Positions 59,482 to 64,000 of a stretch of 64,000 nucleotides of DNA are shown in pieces. Numbering within the stretch: the stretch's first letter is position 1; each line of letters opens with the position of its first letter. Where the stretch lies: NCBI GenBank assembly GCA_016771945.1, contig QZLF01000003.1:62001-126000 (forward strand), read 5' to 3'. The position numbers were made by a program, and so were the translations under genes. This DNA comes from Candidatus Leucobacter sulfamidivorax (GTDB lineage Bacteria > Actinomycetota > Actinomycetes > Actinomycetales > Microbacteriaceae). The notes beneath the pieces were generated by a model. It did no database searches. It was not told the origin of the DNA and saw only the letters and a program-made list of their open reading frames with translations.

Positions 59482-60360
59482 ATGAGTACAGCAGCAAGCG
59501 CCGAGACCCAGTGGGTGCTCACCCTCTCCTGCGTCGACGGGCCCGGCATCGTGCACGCGATCAGCGGTGCGGTCGTCGCCGCCGGCGGCAACATCGAGGA
59601 GAGCCAGCAGTTCGCGAGCCACGACACGAGCCGCTTCTTCATGCGGGTGCAGGTGTCAGCGGTAGCTCAGGTCGAGACCTTCGAGGCGCGCTTCGAGTCC
59701 TCGCTCGCCCCCGTGACCGAGCGCTACAACATGACCTGGCGCCTCGACACGGTCGGCCGCCCGGTGCGCACGCTGATCCTCGCCTCGACCGCGACGCACT
59801 GCGTCAACGACCTGCTCTACCGCCAGCGCAGCGGTCAGCTGCCCATCGAGGTGCCGCTCATCCTCTCGAACCACGAGACGGTGCGGGACATCGCCGACTT
59901 CTACGGGGTGCGCTTCGAGCACCGCGCCATCGCGGGGCCGGACGAGAAGGCGGCCTTCGAGGCCCGGGTGCTGGAGATCGTCGAGGAGCAGCGGATCGAG
60001 CTCGTCGTGCTCGCCCGCTACATGCAGATCCTCTCCCCCGAGCTGTGCGCGGCGCTCGCGGGGCGCGCCATCAACATCCACCACTCGTTCCTGCCCGGTT
60101 TCAAGGGGGCGAATCCCTACCGCCAGGCGCACGCCCGGGGCGTGAAGCTCATCGGCGCGACCGCGCACTTCGTCACGACCGACCTCGACGAGGGGCCCAT
60201 CATCGAGCAGGACGTCGCGCGCGTCGACCACTCCTACACGCCGACCGAGCTCATGCAGCTGGGTCAGGACGAGGAGGCCCGAACGCTGCGCCGGGCCGTG
60301 ACGTGGTTCGCGCAGAACCGCATCCTGCTCGACGGGGATCGCACGATCATTTTCCGCTAG
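59482..60360 (+). CDS. purU: formyltetrahydrofolate deformylase
   Basis: A 292-residue enzyme hydrolysing 10-formyl-THF to formate and THF, balancing folate pools and feeding PurT-type purine synthesis. The N-terminal ACT domain (LSCVDGPGIVHAISG) is followed by a formyltransferase-like domain with LARYMQILSPELC and NIHHSFLPGFKGANPYRQA, where the histidines and D (TTDLDEGPII) form the site. ATG at 59482 is chosen; the frame extends upstream through the tandem repeat and riboswitch antisense and is not translated there. It is divergent from the riboswitch-controlled glyA-folD pair. Confidence 0.95.
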   Translation: MSTAASAETQWVLTLSCVDGPGIVHAISGAVVAAGGNIEESQQFASHDTSRFFMRVQVSAVAQVETFEARFESSLAPVTERYNMTWRLDTVGRPVRTLILASTATHCVNDLLYRQRSGQLPIEVPLILSNHETVRDIADFYGVRFEHRAIAGPDEKAAFEARVLEIVEEQRIELVVLARYMQILSPELCAALAGRAINIHHSFLPGFKGANPYRQAHARGVKLIGATAHFVTTDLDEGPIIEQDVARVDHSYTPTELMQLGQDEEARTLRRAVTWFAQNRILLDGDRTIIFR

Positions 60361-60445
60361 CGGCGTCAAAGTCTGCGACGCGATGTCGCCGCTGGCAGAA
60401 GGACCGGAGGGGTCCGCGGATGCCCGGCCTCGTTGGCTGGGTCGG

Positions 60446-60484
60446 CACACGCCTACAAAACGCATCGCGTTTTGTAGGCGTGTG
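60446..60484. terminator. perfect 18-bp-arm palindrome between purU and birA
   Basis: Arms CACACGCCTACAAAACGC and GCGTTTTGTAGGCGTGTG separated by ATC. It lies between the convergent ends of purU and birA and can act in both directions. The stem contains AACGCATCGCGTT, the exact reverse complement of AACGCGATGCGTT in the centre of the 29.2-kb MITE-like element. From 60361 to 60565 nothing else is seen. Confidence 0.8.
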
Positions 60485-60565
60485 AACCGCTGCCCACAGC
60501 AGCGAATAGAACAGCGCTGGAGACGAAGTCGGGGCATGGCCTCGCCCGGCTGCGACTGATTTCGA

Positions 60566-61405
60566 CTACCGTAGGTGCTCGACGTCGGCGGCGCTGACCG
60601 TGAGCTGCCCGCCCGTGGGGAGGTCGACGATCAGCGATCCGTCGTCCGACAGTCCGACCGCCCGCCCGTCCACCAGCTCGTCGCCGGGCAGGTGCACCCG
60701 CACCTCGGCGCCGAGGGTCACCGAGTGGCGCAGCACCCGGGCGCGCACCGCTCCGGGGTCGACCGCGGCGAGCGCCGCGAGGCGCAGGAGCTCCCCGCCG
60801 ATCCCCGACATCACCCGGTCGGCGAGCTCGCGACCGGCCACGTCCCCCGGATCCTCGGAGACGAGCTCGGCGCCGCCCACGTCCCCGCCCGCGGCGAGCA
60901 CAGAGGTGGCGCGCTCGGTCGGCAGCTCCCACTCGGGGATGAGCAGGTTGACGCCCATGCCGACGATCACGGCGGTCGGCGCGGGCATCTCGCAGAGGAT
61001 GCCGCAGAGCTTGCGCCCTGGCCGCCCCGCCTCGGCATCGGACTCGTCGCGCAGGTGCACGTCGTTCGGCCACTTCACGCCGACCCGCAGCCCGTCGCCG
61101 AAGCGCGGCTGCAGCGTTGCGGTCACGGCGGACCCCGCGACGAGCGGCAGCCAGCTCACCGGCAGCTCCGGCGTGCCGAAGCCGCGGATCAGCACGGACA
61201 TCGCGATCGCCGTGCCGGGGGGCGTGACCCAGCCCCGGCCGAGGCGGCCCCGACCGGCCGTCTGATTCGCCGTCGCGAGCACGGCGCCGTGCGGCACGGC
61301 GTCGCCCTCGCGTTGCAGCAGCTCGCGCATCGCGGCGTTCGTCGAGGGGCTGCTGCTCAGCCACTCGACGCGCGGCAGCACCGCCTCCGTCAGCGGAAAC
61401 CGCAC
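60566..61405 (-). CDS. birA: biotin--[acetyl-CoA-carboxylase] ligase
   Basis: A 279-residue biotin protein ligase. Catalytic segment TAGRGRLGRGW is the biotinoyl-AMP loop; GVKWPNDVHL and GRKLCGILCEMP are the other signatures. There is no N-terminal HTH, so it is a mono-functional ligase rather than a repressor. The start is taken as GTG at 61405, five bases after the gpmA stop, because the typical first strand (WLSSSPSTNAAMRELL) comes just after. It is cotranscribed with gpmA. Confidence 0.93.
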   Translation of the reverse strand: MRFPLTEAVLPRVEWLSSSPSTNAAMRELLQREGDAVPHGAVLATANQTAGRGRLGRGWVTPPGTAIAMSVLIRGFGTPELPVSWLPLVAGSAVTATLQPRFGDGLRVGVKWPNDVHLRDESDAEAGRPGRKLCGILCEMPAPTAVIVGMGVNLLIPEWELPTERATSVLAAGGDVGGAELVSEDPGDVAGRELADRVMSGIGGELLRLAALAAVDPGAVRARVLRHSVTLGAEVRVHLPGDELVDGRAVGLSDDGSLIVDLPTGGQLTVSAADVEHLR

Positions 61406-61410
61406 GGGCG

Positions 61411-62154
61411 TCAGTGCTTGCCCTGAGCGGCCACCGCGGCGGCGCCCGCGGCGGCGGCCTCGGGGTCGAGGTAGCGTCCCGGGCCGGCCGGCGTGCCGTC
61501 CTCCTCGATCTCGTAGACGAGCGGCATGCCGGTCGGGATGTTGAGGGCGGCGATCTCGTCGTCGCCGATGCCGTCGAGATGCTTGACGAGCGCGCGCAGC
61601 GAGTTGCCGTGCGCCGTCACGAGCACCGTGCGCCCGGCGTTCAGGTCGGGCAGGATCGAGCCCTCCCAGTAGGGCAGCAGCCGCACGATGACGTCCTTCA
61701 GGCACTCGGTGCGCGGACGCTCGCCGTCGATGTCCGCATAGCGCGGGTCGTTCGCCTGCGACCACTCGCTCGCGTCGTCGAGGACGGGCGGAGGGGTATC
61801 GAAGGAGCGGCGCCACTGCATGAACTGCTCCTCGCCGTACTTCGCGAGGGTCTCGGCCTTGTCGAGGCCCTGCAGGGCGCCGTAGTGGCGCTCGTTGAGC
61901 CGCCACGAGCGGCGCACGGGGATCCACAGCCGATCGGCGGTGTCGAGCGCGAGATTCGCGGTCTGGATCGCGCGGCTCAGCACCGAGGTGTGCAGCACGT
62001 CGGGTTCGAGGCCCGCCTCGGCGAGCTGCTCCCCCGCCCGCGCGGCCTCGGCCCGGCCCCGCTCGGTGAGCCGCACGTCGACCCAGCCGGTGAAGAGGTT
62101 CTTCTCGTTCCATTCGCTCTGCCCGTGGCGCAGCAGGATCAGCGTGTTCGTCAT
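61411..62154 (-). CDS. gpmA: 2,3-bisphosphoglycerate-dependent phosphoglycerate mutase
   Basis: A 247-residue glycolytic enzyme interconverting 3- and 2-phosphoglycerate. The phosphohistidine site [10 protein letters not shown] (H10), the acid ERHYGALQG and the second histidine in [10 protein letters not shown] are all present. The length is right for dPGM. An alanine-rich tail ([11 protein letters not shown]) is typical of actinobacterial versions. Confidence 0.96.
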   Translation of the reverse strand: MTNTLILLRHGQSEWNEKNLFTGWVDVRLTERGRAEAARAGEQLAEAGLEPDVLHTSVLSRAIQTANLALDTADRLWIPVRRSWRLNERHYGALQGLDKAETLAKYGEEQFMQWRRSFDTPPPVLDDASEWSQANDPRYADIDGERPRTECLKDVIVRLLPYWEGSILPDLNAGRTVLVTAHGNSLRALVKHLDGIGDDEIAALNIPTGMPLVYEIEEDGTPAGPGRYLDPEAAAAGAAAVAAQGKH

Positions 62155-62208
62155 GCCACCCAGACTACCGGGCGTCAGAACCCCGCGGCGTGGGATCCCC
62201 CCGCCCCC

Positions 62209-62268
62209 GAGTCGGGGGCGCTTCGGGCGCTCAATCCGCCGAATAGGCGGCCGAAGCGACCCCGACTC
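62209..62268 (-). terminator. long hairpin directly after the ygfZ-like gene
   Basis: Arms GAGTCGGGGGCGCTTCGG (62209-62226) and CCGAAGCGACCCCGACTC (62251-62268) pair at 17 of 18 positions and enclose a smaller hairpin CCGCC-GAATA-GGCGG. It begins one base after the stop codon of the upstream gene on the minus strand and should end its transcript before gpmA. Confidence 0.8.
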
Positions 62269-63441
62269 TCAAGAGGGCATGGTCACGAGCGGCACAGGGG
62301 TCAGAGACGCTTCAGGCGGGCAGGTCGCGAACACTCCCGCATCGGCCGGCACGATGACCTCCTGCGAGGCGGCGACCGCCTCCGACGCGGGATCCTCGCC
62401 GAGGCGCACTTCGAGCTCGGCGTCCTCGGGCACCGAGCGCTTGAGCAGCGCGAGCGCGATGCCGCCCCACTCGTGGTGCAGCGCCGAGCGGGTCACCCGC
62501 CCGACGGGCCGCGCGTCGGCGCCGGCCGACTCGCCGCGGCGGAACACCAGCGCGCCCGAGCCCGGCAGCTCTCCCCCGGAGCCGTCGAGGTGCAGCAGCA
62601 CCAGCCGCCGGGGCGGGTGCCCGAGGTTGTGCACCTTGGCGATGGTCTCCTGACCCCGGTAGCAGCCCTTGTTCAGGTGCACCGCGGTGCGCATCCAGTC
62701 GAGCTCGTGCGGGATCGCGCGCTCGTCGACCTCGCCGTGGCGGCTCGGCCGCCAGGCGCGCACCTCGAGCGCATCGACGGCGGTGAGCCCCGCGGCGCCT
62801 GTCGCGCCGCTCCGCACGAGCGCCGCCGCATCGGCGAGACGCTCGCGCGGCAGCACCAGCTGGGTGGCCGACCACCCCGCGGCCGGATGCTCGCCGCGGG
62901 CGTACTGCACGCCGCCGGAGACGATGCCCGCCCAGGGGTCGCGCCACTCCGCGACGGCGGCGCCGAGGGAGCGGAGGGCGGGAAGCGCCGATCCGCCGTC
63001 GAAGGCCAGCACGACGGCGAAGCGATCGCTCGCGTCCTCCACCTCGACGCGCATCGCGAAGCGCATGCGCTGCAGGAACTCTGTGAGCGGCGCCGCATCG
63101 CCCTCGTCGACGAGCAGCCACGAGCGCTCGCCGTCGTCGACGAGGCGGATCGCCCGCTCGATGCGGCCGTTCGGGTCGAGCAGCAGCGTCTCGACCGAGA
63201 CCCCGGGCGCGAGACCAGTGAGGCTCTGACTCGTCATCGAGTGCAACCAGCTCAGCCGATCCTCGCCGGCGACGGTGACGACGCCCCGATGGCTCAGGCT
63301 GGCGATGGCGTCGCCCGCCTCGAGCGCCCGCTGCTCGACGAGCGGACTGCCGAAGTGGGACGGAACCCCGAGACCCTCGCTCCCGACGGCGATGCTCTCG
63401 ACGGCGCCGTCGAGTCGCAGGAAGGGATCGCTCGCACTCAC
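62269..63441 (-). CDS. ygfZ: folate-binding YgfZ/GcvT-domain protein
   Basis: A 390-residue folate-dependent protein of the YgfZ/Iba57 family, involved in assembly or repair of some Fe-S proteins. NKGCYRGQETIAKVHNLG carries the family motif K-G-C-Y-x-G-Q-E. The N-terminal HRGVVTVAGEDRLSWLHSMTSQ is the GcvT-like start. Its neighbours include one-carbon genes, fitting a folate ligand. The ATG is at 63441. Confidence 0.9.
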   Translation of the reverse strand: MSASDPFLRLDGAVESIAVGSEGLGVPSHFGSPLVEQRALEAGDAIASLSHRGVVTVAGEDRLSWLHSMTSQSLTGLAPGVSVETLLLDPNGRIERAIRLVDDGERSWLLVDEGDAAPLTEFLQRMRFAMRVEVEDASDRFAVVLAFDGGSALPALRSLGAAVAEWRDPWAGIVSGGVQYARGEHPAAGWSATQLVLPRERLADAAALVRSGATGAAGLTAVDALEVRAWRPSRHGEVDERAIPHELDWMRTAVHLNKGCYRGQETIAKVHNLGHPPRRLVLLHLDGSGGELPGSGALVFRRGESAGADARPVGRVTRSALHHEWGGIALALLKRSVPEDAELEVRLGEDPASEAVAASQEVIVPADAGVFATCPPEASLTPVPLVTMPS

Positions 63442-63454
63442 GCGCGGATAAGGG

Positions 63455-63562
63455 CTAACGCTGGCCCTTGAACAGCTTGACGACGACGGTGATGCCCAGC
63501 CAGGCGATCGTCAGCGACGCGAGGCCCAGCAGACCGAGGAAGAAGAGTTCGAGAGCGAGCAT
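63455..63562 (-). CDS. 35-residue single-pass membrane protein
   Basis: A short frame reads MLALELFFLGLLGLASLT then IAWLGITVVVKLFKGQR and stops (TAG). It is one long hydrophobic helix with a basic C-terminal cap. It lies 13 bases upstream of the ygfZ-like gene and 9 bases after the next gene on the same strand, with coding-like composition. Similar tiny proteins are often found beside folate/Fe-S genes in Microbacteriaceae but have no known role. Confidence 0.65.
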   Translation of the reverse strand: MLALELFFLGLLGLASLTIAWLGITVVVKLFKGQR

Positions 63563-63571
63563 GCCGTCAGT

Positions 63572-63892
63572 CTACCGGACCAGCAGACTCACGGCGTCGA
63601 TCACGGCGATGATCAGCACCGATCCCGCCACGCTGAACGAGGTGCGCGTGATGAAGCCCTCGCGCTGCGCGGTGCCGAGCTGCAGGAAGAAGGTCACGAT
63701 CGCGCTCGCGCCGATCGCGAGGACGAGCCATCGGGCGCGCTCGGGCTCGGGCACCAGCAGGATCACGAGGACGCCGAAGACGACGGCGAGCGCCCACGCG
63801 ATGATGAGCCGCGGCACATGCCACGACCCTGCCTCGGGCGCCGGCGGCGCCTGAGGGGCCTCATCCGGTGCGGCTTCGCTCACGTCCTTCAT
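63572..63892 (-). CDS. small membrane protein of unknown function
   Basis: A 106-residue protein with a proline/alanine-rich acidic N-terminus (about 22 residues) and three membrane helices (about 27-47, 52-69 and 82-104). No family recognised. ATG at 63892 is preferred over a start further upstream. The downstream 35-codon gene begins nine bases after its stop, so an operon with ygfZ is probable. Confidence 0.7.
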   Translation of the reverse strand: MKDVSEAAPDEAPQAPPAPEAGSWHVPRLIIAWALAVVFGVLVILLVPEPERARWLVLAIGASAIVTFFLQLGTAQREGFITRTSFSVAGSVLIIAVIDAVSLLVR

Positions 63893-64000
63893 CCTGCCAC
63901 ACCTCGGTCCGCGGGGCTCCTTCCAGGCCCCGCGCAGAGGCACCCCTCGCGATCCCGTTAGGATGGAGACCTGGCCGCCAGCCGTCGCGGCGGAGGGGAG
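63893..64000. other. right edge of window
   Basis: Only an upstream region and possible first bases of a further gene are visible. No feature can be supported. Confidence 0.3.

Noticed and set aside
1..64000. CRISPR array or rRNA genes
   Set aside because: No series of regularly spaced identical repeats and no rRNA-like conserved blocks were seen; the only short tandem arrays are the 33-bp and 15-bp repeats.

Overview
The window is high-GC actinobacterial DNA, most likely from a Microbacteriaceae genome (Leucobacter-like). This rests on gene content, the fused OtsA-OtsB enzyme, codon use and the tRNA-Glu-Asp-Phe operon; no 16S rRNA gene is present to prove it. It splits at a tRNA-Phe gene. 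Left of about 18.4 kb lies accessory DNA that looks less GC-rich by eye. To the right lies ordinary chromosome with very high GC.

Accessory region (1-18.4 kb). A complete MobF relaxase/helicase points to an integrative or plasmid-like mobilizable element. Beside it three genes overlap by four bases each: a type III DNA methyltransferase, its helicase-nuclease partner, and an 867-residue Rad50-like ATPase with a CxxC zinc-hook candidate and a C-terminal RxxxxH motif. That makes the last one a candidate RloC-type RNase linked to a type III restriction system. Next come an alpha/beta-hydrolase gene cut by an IS21-family element (istA, istB), then a 47-bp copy of the tRNA-Phe 3' half. A second, intact copy of the 47 bp is in tRNA-Phe at 18.43 kb. 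The two copies bracket a 3.7-kb island with a Fic toxin, its VbhA-like antitoxin, and a primase-helicase of the AEP plus SF2 (TOTE-like) type. No integrase is visible.

Chromosomal region (18.4-64 kb). In order: a tRNA-Glu/Asp/Phe operon; an M18 aminopeptidase with a frameshift; fused trehalose-phosphate synthase/phosphatase; leucyl aminopeptidase PepA; a MacB/LolD-type ABC exporter; small metabolic enzymes; an ABC-F ATPase; VIT1-type and TauE-type membrane proteins; a zinc metalloprotease; tRNA-Lys; a quinone-oxidoreductase-like enzyme; LtrA; a lactate-permease homologue; a membrane-anchored glycerophosphodiesterase; a LuxR-type regulator; a nucleoside hydrolase; and a DedA protein. At 51.5-56.5 kb a large MalT-like regulator faces a four-gene operon encoding a SipW-type signal peptidase, two exported proteins with SipW-type signal sequences, and a wall-anchor-like protein. 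This resembles the TasA/SipW fibre systems of Firmicutes.

The last block is one-carbon and central metabolism: folD and glyA behind a clear ZTP riboswitch, divergent purU, then birA, gpmA and a YgfZ homologue. The right half also holds several intergenic palindromes, including a 226-bp MITE-like element with 28-bp inverted ends, and a 3 x 33-bp tandem repeat. Six genes between 19.6 and 44.5 kb carry single-base frameshifts. That many in one stretch suggests assembly indels as much as real decay.
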